Source of the DNA: RPQJ01 sp963732415
GTDB lineage: Bacteria; Pseudomonadota; Gammaproteobacteria; Steroidobacterales; Steroidobacteraceae
NCBI GenBank assembly: GCA_963732415.1
Contig: CAVSZK010000005.1
Coordinates: 62,001-126,000, forward strand
Direction: 5' to 3'
Length of the DNA stretch: 64,000 nt
Both the position numbers and the translations under genes were made by a program. This document shows, one piece after another, positions 52,424-61,711 of the stretch. Below the pieces are notes generated by a model. It was given only the letters and a program-made list of their open reading frames with translations. It searched no databases and was not told the DNA's origin. Position 1 is the first letter of the stretch. The number at the start of each line of letters is the position of its first letter.

Positions 52424-54016
52424 ATGACGCATATCGAATCCGCCAGCGACGACAAGATGCTCGTCGAACGACTGCTCACCGCCGCCGCATACCCGCATGC
52501 GGTCGCCGAACCGATACGGCTGGTGGAAACCCACATATCCCGGGTCTTCCTGACCGGCCCATTTGCCTATAAGCTGAAAAAATCTGTCCGACTCTCGTTC
52601 CTCGACTACTCGACGCTCGAGCAGCGCCGCGCATGCTGCAATGAGGAACTGCGACTGAACCGGCGCCATGCTCCCGGCCTGTACCTTGGCGTCTCGCCGG
52701 TCGCGGGCCCCGCGGCTGCGGCGCAGGTTGACGGCAGCGGCACCGCTGTCGAATACGCGGTGAAGATGCGCCAGTTCGACCGGACCGAAGAACTCGACGT
52801 TCTCGTTGACCGGACTGGTGTAGACGTCGGTCAGCTCGCCTCGCTCGGGGCGCGCATCGCGGGATTCCATGCGCTGGCCACGCCGGTCGATCCCGCGAGC
52901 CCGTTCGGCCGACCCGACACGGTGCAGCGTGTGGCGCTGGCGAATTTCGTGGAATTGCGCCGCCTGCCCGAAACCACGGCGCGGAAGCATGCGCTGCAGG
53001 TCATCGAGGACTGGGTCGCCGCCGAGCACGGGCGGACCCGCGAACTGCTGCAATCCCGTCGCGACGCGGGCCGGGTGCGCGAGTGCCACGGCGACCTGCA
53101 CTGTGGCAACGTCGTGCGATGGAGGGGCGAGCTCACGCCCTTCGATGGAATCGAGTTCGATCCGGCGCTGCGGTTCATCGACATTTCAAGTGATCTCGCG
53201 TTCCTGGCGATGGATCTCTCGGTTCGGGGCCGCGATGACCTGCGCTGTGCATTGCTGCAGGCATGGGCGGAATCGCTGGGTGACTTCCAGGCCCTTCGAC
53301 TACTGCCACGCTTCGAGACATATCGTGCCCTGGTCCGTGCCAAGGTCGCAGCCTTGCGCGCACTGCAGCATCCGAGTGGAAGCTCGGCACGCGAGCAGGA
53401 CTGCGAGACCTCGTTGCGTTACCTGGACTGGTCATCCGCGCGCCTGCAGCGCGCCCGCCCGTCGCTGCTGTTCACCTGTGGCTACTCCGGGTCGGGCAAG
53501 ACATGGTTGTCGCGCGCGCTGGCGGCCGAGTACCGGGCGCTGCACCTGCGCTCCGACATCGAACGAAAACGACTGGCCGGGCTCGGCCCGCTCGCCGATT
53601 CGCGCTCGCCCCCGGACGGCGGCATCTACACTCCCGAGTGCACCGAGCGCACCTACGAGCGCCTGCACGACTGCGCCGAAGACGTACTGTGCGGTGGCGA
53701 AAGCGTCATCGTGGACGCGGCGTTCCTGAAGCGCGAGGAACGCGAGCGACTGCTCGGCCTCGCCGAGCGTCTCGGTGTCCGCGCAGCGATCCTGCACTGC
53801 GTTGCGCCCGAACAGGTACTTCGAAAGCGCGTCAGTGACCGCTCGCTGGCGGGCGCGGATGCATCCGAGGCAGGCGTCGCAACCCTGCTGCGCCAGCCTG
53901 GTTTCTGGGAGGACCTCAGTCCGGCCGAACTCGAGCGAACCGTCACGGTGGACACGACCGCACCCGACGCGGTTCCCGCCTGCCGCTCTGCGCTGCACCG
54001 CATCGGCGTGAGTTGA
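52424..54016 (+). CDS. Bifunctional APH-fold kinase-like and P-loop ATPase protein
   Basis: 530 residues from ATG 52424; the open frame begins further upstream at 52304 but there is no strong ribosome site for either. The N-terminal 360 residues are APH-like: THISRVFLTGPFAYKLKKSV, catalytic loop ECHGDLHCGNV, metal motif FDGIEFDPALRFIDI. The C-terminal 170 residues carry Walker A GYSGSGKT and a VIVDAAFLKREERE segment, as in zeta-toxin/AAA_33 kinases. This two-domain form is widespread in proteobacteria, often beside universal stress genes, and its substrate is unknown. Confidence 0.82.
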   Translation: MTHIESASDDKMLVERLLTAAAYPHAVAEPIRLVETHISRVFLTGPFAYKLKKSVRLSFLDYSTLEQRRACCNEELRLNRRHAPGLYLGVSPVAGPAAAAQVDGSGTAVEYAVKMRQFDRTEELDVLVDRTGVDVGQLASLGARIAGFHALATPVDPASPFGRPDTVQRVALANFVELRRLPETTARKHALQVIEDWVAAEHGRTRELLQSRRDAGRVRECHGDLHCGNVVRWRGELTPFDGIEFDPALRFIDISSDLAFLAMDLSVRGRDDLRCALLQAWAESLGDFQALRLLPRFETYRALVRAKVAALRALQHPSGSSAREQDCETSLRYLDWSSARLQRARPSLLFTCGYSGSGKTWLSRALAAEYRALHLRSDIERKRLAGLGPLADSRSPPDGGIYTPECTERTYERLHDCAEDVLCGGESVIVDAAFLKREERERLLGLAERLGVRAAILHCVAPEQVLRKRVSDRSLAGADASEAGVATLLRQPGFWEDLSPAELERTVTVDTTAPDAVPACRSALHRIGVS

Positions 54017-54037
54017 GCCGCGCTTCGGGCGCGGCTC
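54015..54037. terminator. Perfect hairpin between convergent genes
   Basis: GAGCCGCGC (54015-54023), loop TTCGG, GCGCGGCTC (54029-54037), in the gap between the convergent 52424 gene and the universal stress gene. It overlaps the last base pair of the first stop. Few Us follow on either side. Confidence 0.6.
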
Positions 54038-54051
54038 CCGCGCAGGTTTCG

Positions 54052-54975
54052 CTACGCGTCGCGTGCCTCCGGTTTCTCCACCCAGACGTTGCACGGCAGT
54101 CGATCAAGTGCCGACTCGGCCGTACTTCCGACAAACCACCGTTCGAGCCGGCGACGCGATACCGCGCCCATCAGCACGATCCCGGCCTCGAGTTCACGCG
54201 CCGCCGCGACGATCTCGCGCGCCCCGACTCCCACCCGCAGGTGCACGCGGTCCTTCGGCAGGTCGTATCCGGCCATCAGCTGCTGGTAGGACTCGCGCGC
54301 GCGCCCCACCCAGTCCGCGTCCGGAGGCATCGCGAGCGCCGCCACGTAGGCATCACCTACCATGCTCACTGGCTGCGGAACGACGCAAACGTGCAGCACA
54401 TGCAGTTCTCCTCCAAGCTTTTCGGACAGCATCGCGCCGCGACGCAGCAGCTGGCGATCCAGCGAAGCCGGCTTGTCGTGGGCATGCAACGGGTCCACAC
54501 AGGCAAGTATGCGCGTGCCGGCCAGCCTGCCAGGCTCCTTGACCAGGAGCAAAGGTACAGGGCAGTCACGCACCAGGTGCCAGTCGGACCCTGTGAAAAG
54601 AGTCCGCTCGATTCGGCTGTGGTAGGCGCTGTGCTTGACGACCAGGTCGGTCCGGGTCGCCGCCACCCGTGACAGGACGATCTCGTGGAATGGCGTGCCC
54701 CAGATCGCCTCTCCCAGTGCATTGACTCCCTGGGCCGCCGCGGCCTGCACGTAGCGATCGAGCAATGCGCGGTCGCCCGCCAGGATTCCGTCGTGGAATT
54801 CCTGCAGCGTCGCAGTCATTGGATCGAAGTAGCCGGTGTGAAAATCCTGGAATTCGGTCAGCAACAACTCGAGTCCGCTGCCGAACCGCTTTGCCAGCAC
54901 CATGGCAGCGTCGAAAGCCGGTTGCTCGTCCGCGGAATGTTCCATCACCGTCAGGATGTTCCGGAGCGAATCCAT
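54052..54975 (-). CDS. Tandem universal stress protein (UspE-like)
   Basis: 307 residues from ATG 54975 (MDSLRNILTVMEH), preferred over an upstream codon at 55029. Two Usp domains: the first from residue 5 to about 150 (DLVVKHSAYHSRIERTLFTGSDWHLVR), the second from about 160 (RILACVDPLHAHD) to the end (GIVLMGAVSRRRLERWFVGSTAESAL), with the ATP-type G-x-x-G run seen only loosely. Such tandem proteins act under hypoxia, starvation or oxidative stress. Its neighbours hpf and the phosphoribosyltransferase support this. Confidence 0.88.
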   Translation of the reverse strand: MDSLRNILTVMEHSADEQPAFDAAMVLAKRFGSGLELLLTEFQDFHTGYFDPMTATLQEFHDGILAGDRALLDRYVQAAAAQGVNALGEAIWGTPFHEIVLSRVAATRTDLVVKHSAYHSRIERTLFTGSDWHLVRDCPVPLLLVKEPGRLAGTRILACVDPLHAHDKPASLDRQLLRRGAMLSEKLGGELHVLHVCVVPQPVSMVGDAYVAALAMPPDADWVGRARESYQQLMAGYDLPKDRVHLRVGVGAREIVAAARELEAGIVLMGAVSRRRLERWFVGSTAESALDRLPCNVWVEKPEARDA

Positions 54976-55131
54976 GTGCGCCTCCCGGGAGTCCAGCGGA
55001 CCAGCGCAGGCCCGCACTGTCACAAGCATACGGCGCGGGGCGCGCTGGCGGATACCCCGTGCCTCACGGGATATACGTAGCGTGCCGGAGCAGTTCCCGG
55101 CGCCACCGGTGCGCGGCAGGCTCAGCCGCGC

Positions 55132-56445
55132 CTAGCCACCGTACTGCTCGCGCTGCTTCTCATCCACGATGGCCGCAGTGACGAGGTCGGCACCGACGTT
55201 GACCATGGTCCTGCTCATGTCGAGCAGCCGGTCCACGCCGAGAATGATGCCAATACCCTCCGGCGGAACGCCGAAGGCTATCAGCAGGCCGGCGATCAGC
55301 GGCAGCGAGCCACCCGGGATCGCAGCAACGGCGACGGCGCTCATGACCGCGAGAAACACCAGTGTCACCTGCTGCGCCAGGTCGAGATGCACGCCAAACA
55401 CCTGCGCGATGAACAGCACGACGCAGCCTTCATACAGCGCCGTGCCGCTCATGTTCATCGTTGTACCCAACGGCAGCACGAAGCCCGCCGTCGAAGGCGC
55501 AATGCCGAGGCGATCCCTCGCGACCGCCAGCGCCGCAGGCAGCGTCGCGCTGCTGGAACTGGTCGAGAACGCGGTGACCAGCACGTCCTTGATCTGGCGG
55601 AAAAACTGCAGGGGGCTGCGTTTCGCGAGGAACTTGAGCCACAGCGACATCGTGCCGAACAGGTGCAACAGCAGCATCGCGATGCAGCCCACTACGAACA
55701 TGCCCAGTGCGATGACGATCTCGAAGCCCACCTTGACCACGACGCTGAAAATCATTGCAGGCACCGCGATCGGCGCCAGCCTGAGCGCGAAATGCACGAT
55801 CCCCGTCATCAGCTCCGTTACCGTCTCCAGCCCGTGCTGCAACGACTTCCTGCGCTGCTCGGGAAGCCCGAGCCCGGCCGCACCGACCAGGATCGCGAAC
55901 AGGATCAGTGGCAACACCTCGCCGAGGCGATCGCGCTGGTTGCCGACGAATGCGCCGAACAGGTTGCGCGGCATGAACATGTCGACGACCGTGGCCGGCG
56001 TGAGCTGCGGACGGGTTTCGTTGTTCTGGACGTGCGTGCGCGCCTGGCTGCTGTATTCCGCGACCAGCGCCGCCGTCGTCTCCTCGCCCAGCTGTCGCCC
56101 CGGCTGCAGCGTGTTCATCATCAGCAGCCCGAGCGTCACTGCGATGGCCATGTTTGCAAAGAACAGCGTAAAGGTCCGCACCGCAAGCGGACCCAGGTGC
56201 GCAAGTTCGTTCAGCTGGATAACTCCGTTTGCAAGCGAGGCAAACACCAGCGGGATGACCACGAAGAACAGCATCCGCAGGAAGACCTGCCCGATCGGGT
56301 CGAGCAGCACCGTCGATAGCCACTGTGCGGCCTGCAGGACACCCGGCGAAAAGCGCCCGATGAACAGCACCAGGGCCCCGGCGGCTGCACCGATCACCAG
56401 TCCCATCAGGATCCGGTTGGCGAGTCGTGCGTCTATATCGGCCAA
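55132..56445 (-). CDS. Dicarboxylate/amino acid:cation symporter (DAACS family)
   Basis: 437 residues from TTG 56445, with GAGGG 9 bases upstream; the open frame to 56541 has an unlikely basic lead. Polytopic, with FSTSSSSATLPAAL (re-entrant loop 1), PLGTTMNMSGTALYEG (substrate/Na+ site), AAIPGGSLPLIAGLL (re-entrant loop 2) and GVDRLLDMSRTMVNVGADL. GltP/GltT-like carriers take up glutamate, aspartate or C4 dicarboxylates. Transcribed alone, apart from its divergent neighbour. Confidence 0.92.
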   Translation of the reverse strand: MADIDARLANRILMGLVIGAAAGALVLFIGRFSPGVLQAAQWLSTVLLDPIGQVFLRMLFFVVIPLVFASLANGVIQLNELAHLGPLAVRTFTLFFANMAIAVTLGLLMMNTLQPGRQLGEETTAALVAEYSSQARTHVQNNETRPQLTPATVVDMFMPRNLFGAFVGNQRDRLGEVLPLILFAILVGAAGLGLPEQRRKSLQHGLETVTELMTGIVHFALRLAPIAVPAMIFSVVVKVGFEIVIALGMFVVGCIAMLLLHLFGTMSLWLKFLAKRSPLQFFRQIKDVLVTAFSTSSSSATLPAALAVARDRLGIAPSTAGFVLPLGTTMNMSGTALYEGCVVLFIAQVFGVHLDLAQQVTLVFLAVMSAVAVAAIPGGSLPLIAGLLIAFGVPPEGIGIILGVDRLLDMSRTMVNVGADLVTAAIVDEKQREQYGG

Positions 56446-56597
56446 GATGGGCGCCCTCGTTGAACCAGACCGCACTTTGGCGGTCCATACCCGGGATCGC
56501 AAGTCCGGTGGCTGCCGACGCGGCCGTACGCTCGTCGGCATGGGCCCAAATCGGTCGCCTGCGGTAAGCTTTAGCCTCCGGTAACGAGCCAGGTTCC

Positions 56598-58052
56598 ATG
56601 AAACATACCCTTGCCATGCTGTGTGCAGCGCTCATCGGCGCCGCCTTTTTCCCACCGGCCCGCGCGGATGCCGCACCGGTCGCCGTGCCAGGCTTCAAGT
56701 ACGTGCGAACCGTGGGAACGATCTCCGAGTACATGCTCGAGTCCAATGGGCTCACCGTACTGCTGATGCCTGAGCATTCAGCCCCGGTCGTGACCTTCAT
56801 GGTCACTTATCGTGTCGGTTCGCGGAACGAGGTCACCGGCACGACCGGCGCGACCCACCTGCTCGAGCACCTGATGTTCAAGGGCTCGCCGAAGTACAAC
56901 GATGCAAAGGGCAACAGCATCAAGCAGTACGTGGAGACGGTCGGCGGCATGATGAATGCGTCCACCTGGCTGGACCGCACCAACTACTTCGCGGTCATCG
57001 GCCGGGAGAACCTGGAAGGCTACATGGCGGTCGAGGCCGATCGCATGCGCAATCTATGGCTGCGCGAGTCAGACCGCGAAAAAGAGATGACGGTGGTCAG
57101 GAACGAGTATGAACGCGGCGAGAACGACCCCCAGGAGGCGCTCGGCAAGGAAATCACGGCAGCCGCCTTCGTCGCCCACCCCTACCACCACGACACCATC
57201 GGCTGGCTGAGCGACATAGAAAACGTGCCGATCGAGAAGCTGCGCGCGTTCTACGACACCTACTACTGGCCTAACAATGCGACCGTCTCGATCATCGGCG
57301 ACTTTGATCCGGCCGCCGCGCTGGCTCTGGTAAAGAAGTACTACGGCGTCTTTCCGCGCTCACCACAGCCGATACCGCAGCTCTACACGGTCGAACCCGA
57401 ACAGCAGGGCGCGCGTCGCGTCACGGTGTCGCGCGCCGGCGAAATTGGCGTGGTCGGCATCGCCTACAAGACTCCGGAGGGCCGCGATGCCGACTTTGCG
57501 GCACTGGACGTGCTCGGCACGATCCTGGGCAACGGCAAGACCAGTCGGTTCTACAGGGCGCTGACCGACAAGAACCTCGCGCTCGGCGTGTACGCGAGCG
57601 CCGGCTTCTACCACGATCCGTCGCTGTTCCAGGTGTACGCGTTCGTCGCACCGGGCGTGGAGCAGGCGGAGGTCGAACGCGTGATGCTCGAGGAAATCCA
57701 GCGCGTCAAGACCGATGGCGTGACCGAGCAGGAGCTGGCAACCGCGCTGGCCAAGTACGAGGCTTCCACGGCCTACGGCCGCGATGGCTCGTTCGCGATT
57801 GCCTCGACCCTGAACGAGACCATCGCCGCAGGGGACTGGACGCTCTACTACACGGTCGACGATGCGACCCGGAAGGTGACAACCGCCGACGTGAAGCGGG
57901 TTGCCGAAAAGTACCTCGACACGAGGCGCAGCACCACCGGCTGGTTCGTCCCGATGCCGTCGAATGCGCCGGACGCGGAGCCCGCCTCCGCCGCACCCGC
58001 AGCACCCGCAACACCCGCAGCGCCCGCGGCGCCCGCAGCGCCAGCCCAGTAG
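56598..58052 (+). CDS. M16-family zinc metallopeptidase, catalytic subunit
   Basis: 484 residues. Signal peptide ends near ARADA. The inverted zinc motif HLLEH (His87, Glu90, His91) is intact, with a downstream Glu near residue 170 in NEYERGENDP. The second M16 domain follows, including FYRALTDKNLALG. The C-terminus is an Ala-Pro repeat tail of about 25 residues. This pairs with the next gene to form the two-subunit periplasmic peptidase found in many gammaproteobacteria (pqqL-like). Starts 15 bases before its partner ends the operon. Confidence 0.92.
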   Translation: MKHTLAMLCAALIGAAFFPPARADAAPVAVPGFKYVRTVGTISEYMLESNGLTVLLMPEHSAPVVTFMVTYRVGSRNEVTGTTGATHLLEHLMFKGSPKYNDAKGNSIKQYVETVGGMMNASTWLDRTNYFAVIGRENLEGYMAVEADRMRNLWLRESDREKEMTVVRNEYERGENDPQEALGKEITAAAFVAHPYHHDTIGWLSDIENVPIEKLRAFYDTYYWPNNATVSIIGDFDPAAALALVKKYYGVFPRSPQPIPQLYTVEPEQQGARRVTVSRAGEIGVVGIAYKTPEGRDADFAALDVLGTILGNGKTSRFYRALTDKNLALGVYASAGFYHDPSLFQVYAFVAPGVEQAEVERVMLEEIQRVKTDGVTEQELATALAKYEASTAYGRDGSFAIASTLNETIAAGDWTLYYTVDDATRKVTTADVKRVAEKYLDTRRSTTGWFVPMPSNAPDAEPASAAPAAPATPAAPAAPAAPAQ

Positions 58053-58066
58053 AGGCCAGAACAGCC

Positions 58067-59422
58067 ATGAAGATTCACCAGCCGACCCTTATCCGACACC
58101 TGGCCGTTCTCGGACTCGCGCTGCTTTCAGGCGGCAATGCCCTGGCCGGCGTGGCCAGCGACGCCGTGCGCGCCGACATCGGCGGCATCGACGTCGTGAT
58201 CGTGAAGACGGACGTGAAGGACGTCGTGACGCTCGTCGGATCCATCCGCGCTGGCGACGACCGCAGTCCAGCGGACAACGCGGCGCTCGCCACGATGACT
58301 GGTGCGATGCTGGACAAGGGAACGACAACGCGTGACAAGTTCGCGATCGCGCAGATGCTCGGCGGCGTCGGCGCGTCGCTGTCGTTCTCGGTCGACGCGA
58401 GCACCTTGCGGACAAGCGGCAAGTGCCTGCGCAAGGACTTTCCGCTGCTCGCCACGCTGCTGGCCGAGCAACTTCGCGAGCCCTCGTTCCCCGAAGGCGA
58501 ACTCGTCAAGCTGAAGAAGCAGCTCGAGGGCGCCATGCGCGCGCAACTCGAAGACACGGACTTCCGGGCAGAGGACGCGTTCTCGCGCGCCGTATTCCCG
58601 CCCGGGCATCCGAACCGCCAACCGACGCCGGAGGATTTCATGGCTGCGGTCGGCAAGACCAGCGTCGACGACGTCCGTCGGTTCCACTCGCAGTTCTACG
58701 GGACCACCGGCATGCGGCTGGTAATCGTGGGTGATGTCGACCCCGCATCAGTACAGGCGGAGTTGCGCCGGGTGTTCGCCGGGTGGACCGGCGGGTCGAT
58801 TCCGCCGGCGGCATCGCTCGCGCCGCTGCTCGAGTCCGCCGGGCGGGAAACCGTCTTCGTGCCCGAAAAGACCAGCGTGAGCGTGATCCTGGGCCAGCCG
58901 ACGCAGCTCCGTTACAGCGACCCCGACTCGCTTGCGCTTCGAGTGGGCACGCGCATTTTCGGCAGCGGCTTCACCGGCCGCCTGATGAGTAACGTGCGCG
59001 ACAAGGAAGGACTCACGTACGACATCGGCGCTTCCGTTGCCAACGATATCGTCTCGGACGGCGACTGGCGCATCGACGCGAGCTTCTCGCCGGCCTTGCT
59101 CGAGCAAGGCATCGCATCGGCGAAACGCCAGCTTGTGCTGTGGCGCGACCAGGGCGTGACCGCCGAGGAACTGGCACGGTCGAAGAGCCGTACTGCCGGC
59201 TCCTACAAGGTTGGCCTCGCCACGACTTCGGGCCTGGCGGGCACGATCCTGCTGATACTGAACGCGGGAATGCCCCTCGAATTCGTCGACGAGTACCCGA
59301 AGCGCATCGACGCCTTGACGTTGGAACAGGTAAACGGCGCCATCAGGAAGCACATCGATCCAGAGCGGATGGTGCTGGTGGAAGCCGGCACGGTGCCCGG
59401 AGCCTCGACCGTCGCGAAATAG
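58067..59422 (+). CDS. M16-family peptidase, non-catalytic subunit
   Basis: 451 residues. Signal peptide ending near ALAG. The N-terminal domain lacks HxxEH: the equivalent region is DDRSPADNAALATMTGAMLDK. Later motifs, MSNVRDKEGLTYDIGASV (R...Y type, which contact substrate in the active partner) and SFSPALLEQGI are intact. Together with the upstream catalytic gene this makes the clam-shell heterodimer. Stop lies 11 bases from the convergent LpxD-like gene. Confidence 0.9.
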   Translation: MKIHQPTLIRHLAVLGLALLSGGNALAGVASDAVRADIGGIDVVIVKTDVKDVVTLVGSIRAGDDRSPADNAALATMTGAMLDKGTTTRDKFAIAQMLGGVGASLSFSVDASTLRTSGKCLRKDFPLLATLLAEQLREPSFPEGELVKLKKQLEGAMRAQLEDTDFRAEDAFSRAVFPPGHPNRQPTPEDFMAAVGKTSVDDVRRFHSQFYGTTGMRLVIVGDVDPASVQAELRRVFAGWTGGSIPPAASLAPLLESAGRETVFVPEKTSVSVILGQPTQLRYSDPDSLALRVGTRIFGSGFTGRLMSNVRDKEGLTYDIGASVANDIVSDGDWRIDASFSPALLEQGIASAKRQLVLWRDQGVTAEELARSKSRTAGSYKVGLATTSGLAGTILLILNAGMPLEFVDEYPKRIDALTLEQVNGAIRKHIDPERMVLVEAGTVPGASTVAK

Positions 59423-59433
59423 CGGCCTGCCGG

Positions 59434-60495
59434 CTATGGCTTTTCCGACATCTGCAGGTGCCTCAACACGCGGTTCAGGTTTCTGCGCATCCGGCTCAAC
59501 TGGCCGAGTGCGGCCAGCGTGTGCATCGCTTCCTTGATCGGCTGCAGCGGGTAGCCGGCGTAATGGCCAGCTTCCGGCACGTCACTGGTCACGCTCGATC
59601 GCCCGGCCAGCACCACGTCGTCGGCCAGCGTGAGGTGCGACGAGACCACCGAATTTCCGCCGGTCATGAAACGACGACCGATTGTGGTCGAACCCGCCAT
59701 CATGAATCCGGCGGTATAGAAGCCATCCTCGCCCAGGTCGCAGTTGTGCGCGATGTGGCAGATGTTGTCGAGCTTGGCACCCGAGCGGATGAAGGTGGAC
59801 GACAGCTTTGCGCGATCGATGGCGCAATTGCTGCCGATCTCCACCTCGTCGCCGATGCAGACGTTGCCTAGATGCGGCACCTTGCGGGGCCGTCGATCTG
59901 CGCCGACGGCGTAACCGAAGCCGTCACTGCCGATGCTGGTGTGCGGATGCACCTCACAGTCGCGCCCCATCTCGCAGCCGGCGCCGACGAAGACGTGCGG
60001 ATGGAGAATCGAGCCCGCGCCGATTCGCGCGTCGTTCTCTACGACAACGTGGGAACCGATGCAGCAGCCGTCGCCAATCGACGCCCTGGCGCCGATTACA
60101 CAGTATGGGCCAAGCAACACGCCGGACCCGACCGTTGCAGTCGGGTGCACGACAGCCGTGGAATGGCATTCACCCCATTGCGTGAAGCGCTCCCGCTTGC
60201 GATCGAGATGCACGAGAAGCACCGCCATGGCCATCGGCACGGACGGTACGCTGAAGCAACAGCCAAACCCTGCCTCGTCCGGATCGAGTTTGCCGGAAAT
60301 GTCCCGCTGCACGATGAGAATTGCCGCGTGGCGCTGCCGGGCTGCTTCAAGCTGCGTGACGTCGGTTACGAATACCAGGCTGTCTGGGCCGGCGTCGGCG
60401 GGGGCACGGCAATCGTCGGCCGCGGCATCGAGATTGCCCTGCAAATAGGTGCAGACATCCGGATGAAGTGCCTGGATCGTACGGGCGTTCAGCAT
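59434..60495 (-). CDS. LpxD-like acyltransferase with left-handed beta-helix
   Basis: 353 residues from ATG 60495 with GAGG close by. The central part has the hexapeptide repeats of a left-handed beta-helix (VVHPTATVGSGVLLGPYCVI, ARIGAGSILHPHVFVGAG), then IGSDGFGYA and HIAHNCDLGEDGFYTAG, which contains the family His. The C-terminus has a helix HTLAALGQLSRMRRNLNRVL. LpxD adds an N-acyl chain in lipid A synthesis. The N-terminal uridine-type domain is divergent and the gene stands outside the usual bamA-skp-lpxD context, so it may be a paralogue acting on another sugar. Confidence 0.78.
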   Translation of the reverse strand: MLNARTIQALHPDVCTYLQGNLDAAADDCRAPADAGPDSLVFVTDVTQLEAARQRHAAILIVQRDISGKLDPDEAGFGCCFSVPSVPMAMAVLLVHLDRKRERFTQWGECHSTAVVHPTATVGSGVLLGPYCVIGARASIGDGCCIGSHVVVENDARIGAGSILHPHVFVGAGCEMGRDCEVHPHTSIGSDGFGYAVGADRRPRKVPHLGNVCIGDEVEIGSNCAIDRAKLSSTFIRSGAKLDNICHIAHNCDLGEDGFYTAGFMMAGSTTIGRRFMTGGNSVVSSHLTLADDVVLAGRSSVTSDVPEAGHYAGYPLQPIKEAMHTLAALGQLSRMRRNLNRVLRHLQMSEKP

Positions 60496-60552
60496 GGGAC
60501 CTCGCATGCGCGATAGAGGCTGCAACGCGGCCTGGTGAGCCGGCTTTCGCCG

Positions 60553-61608
60553 TCAGGCGACGGAAGCCGCGAGCCCGACGCGCGACGTGACCTGGCCGCG
60601 GAAATCCAGCCACGCGTGTTCGGTAAAATCGTAGAGCTTGCATCGACGCACCGCGTCCATGTACGTCCGCCAGTTCAGGCGGTAGTCGCACAAGTCAGGA
60701 AAGCGGTCCTGCAGTACCTGCTGCGCAGCGCGCAGCCTGAACATCGGGATTCCGGGGTTCAAGTGATGCGCGTTGTGCTCCATGATGTTGTGCATCAGGC
60801 GGTCGATGCCGAACGGGAAGCGAACCCGCGCCGTCGAGGTCAGGTAGGCCCGGTTGCGCTGCCACTCCTGCCGGTTCTTGAACCACGCAATCCTGGGGTG
60901 CGTGTGGTGCAGATAGACGACGAAGCCGATGGTGCCATTCCACAGCAGGAACGGTGTCACGATGCCCAGCACGATCAGCAGCATGAACGACTGTTCCGTC
61001 GAACCGGCCACCATGGCAACTACCCCCAGCCATAGCAGTGCGCCGGCGGTGACCAGCAGGCTGTCGAGCTTGTACTTGCGACGGCTCGAGCCTATTTCCT
61101 TGCGGCTGGCGAAGAACAGCTTCTTCCACCACATCTCGACCATGTAGTAGGCGCCCCATCCGAGACCGCTGCGATAGAGACGCTCGAGGACCTGGCGATG
61201 GCCTGGCAATGCGTCGAACTCGGCCTTCGAAAGTGGCGCCCAGACCTGGTCGCGCCCCTTGAGGTTGTTGAACCCGTGGTGCGCGGTATTGTGTCCGACT
61301 TCCCACAGGCTGAAGGCCGTCATCGACGGCAGGAAAGCGATCCGCCCGAAGACGGCATTGAGCTTCGCACTCGAGAAGAAGCTGCCATGGCAGGCGTCAT
61401 GACCGATCATGAACAGCCTGACGATGCCTGCGGTGACACAGAAGGTGCCGAGCAGCTTCAGCGCGATGCTGCTGGCCAGCAGAACCAGCGCGGACCCTCC
61501 TGCAAACAACGCCAGGTCGAAGGCCAGTACTGCGAAGGGGAGCAGTTTCGATGGCGACCGCTCGAAGGCGTGCAGGATGCTCTTGCGGTTCCAGCTGGTC
61601 GCTTCCAT
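60553..61608 (-). CDS. Membrane fatty acid desaturase
   Basis: 351 residues from ATG 61608; GTG 61620 is also possible. The three histidine boxes of the membrane desaturase family are present: HDACH, HNTAHH and HNAHH. Several hydrophobic segments flank them. Unsaturated fatty acids adjust membrane fluidity or form lipid head-group signals. LpxD-like neighbour downstream suggests envelope lipid work. The CDS end lies in a CGGCTT...AAGCCG hairpin (60540-60567) that may end the transcript. Confidence 0.88.
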   Translation of the reverse strand: MEATSWNRKSILHAFERSPSKLLPFAVLAFDLALFAGGSALVLLASSIALKLLGTFCVTAGIVRLFMIGHDACHGSFFSSAKLNAVFGRIAFLPSMTAFSLWEVGHNTAHHGFNNLKGRDQVWAPLSKAEFDALPGHRQVLERLYRSGLGWGAYYMVEMWWKKLFFASRKEIGSSRRKYKLDSLLVTAGALLWLGVVAMVAGSTEQSFMLLIVLGIVTPFLLWNGTIGFVVYLHHTHPRIAWFKNRQEWQRNRAYLTSTARVRFPFGIDRLMHNIMEHNAHHLNPGIPMFRLRAAQQVLQDRFPDLCDYRLNWRTYMDAVRRCKLYDFTEHAWLDFRGQVTSRVGLAASVA

Positions 61609-61711
61609 CAGACGGCGCACCTCGTTGATACGAACGACCCCCCGCCTGCGGGCAGGATGCGACGCCGTTAGATAATGTATTTTACCCTATTGACTGTCGG
61701 TTTGCCTCGGT

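Noticed and set aside
49795..54016. Aminoglycoside resistance genes
   Set aside because: APH-like folds occur but the proteins belong to large uncharacterised groups, one with a P-loop domain, in a stress-gene setting.
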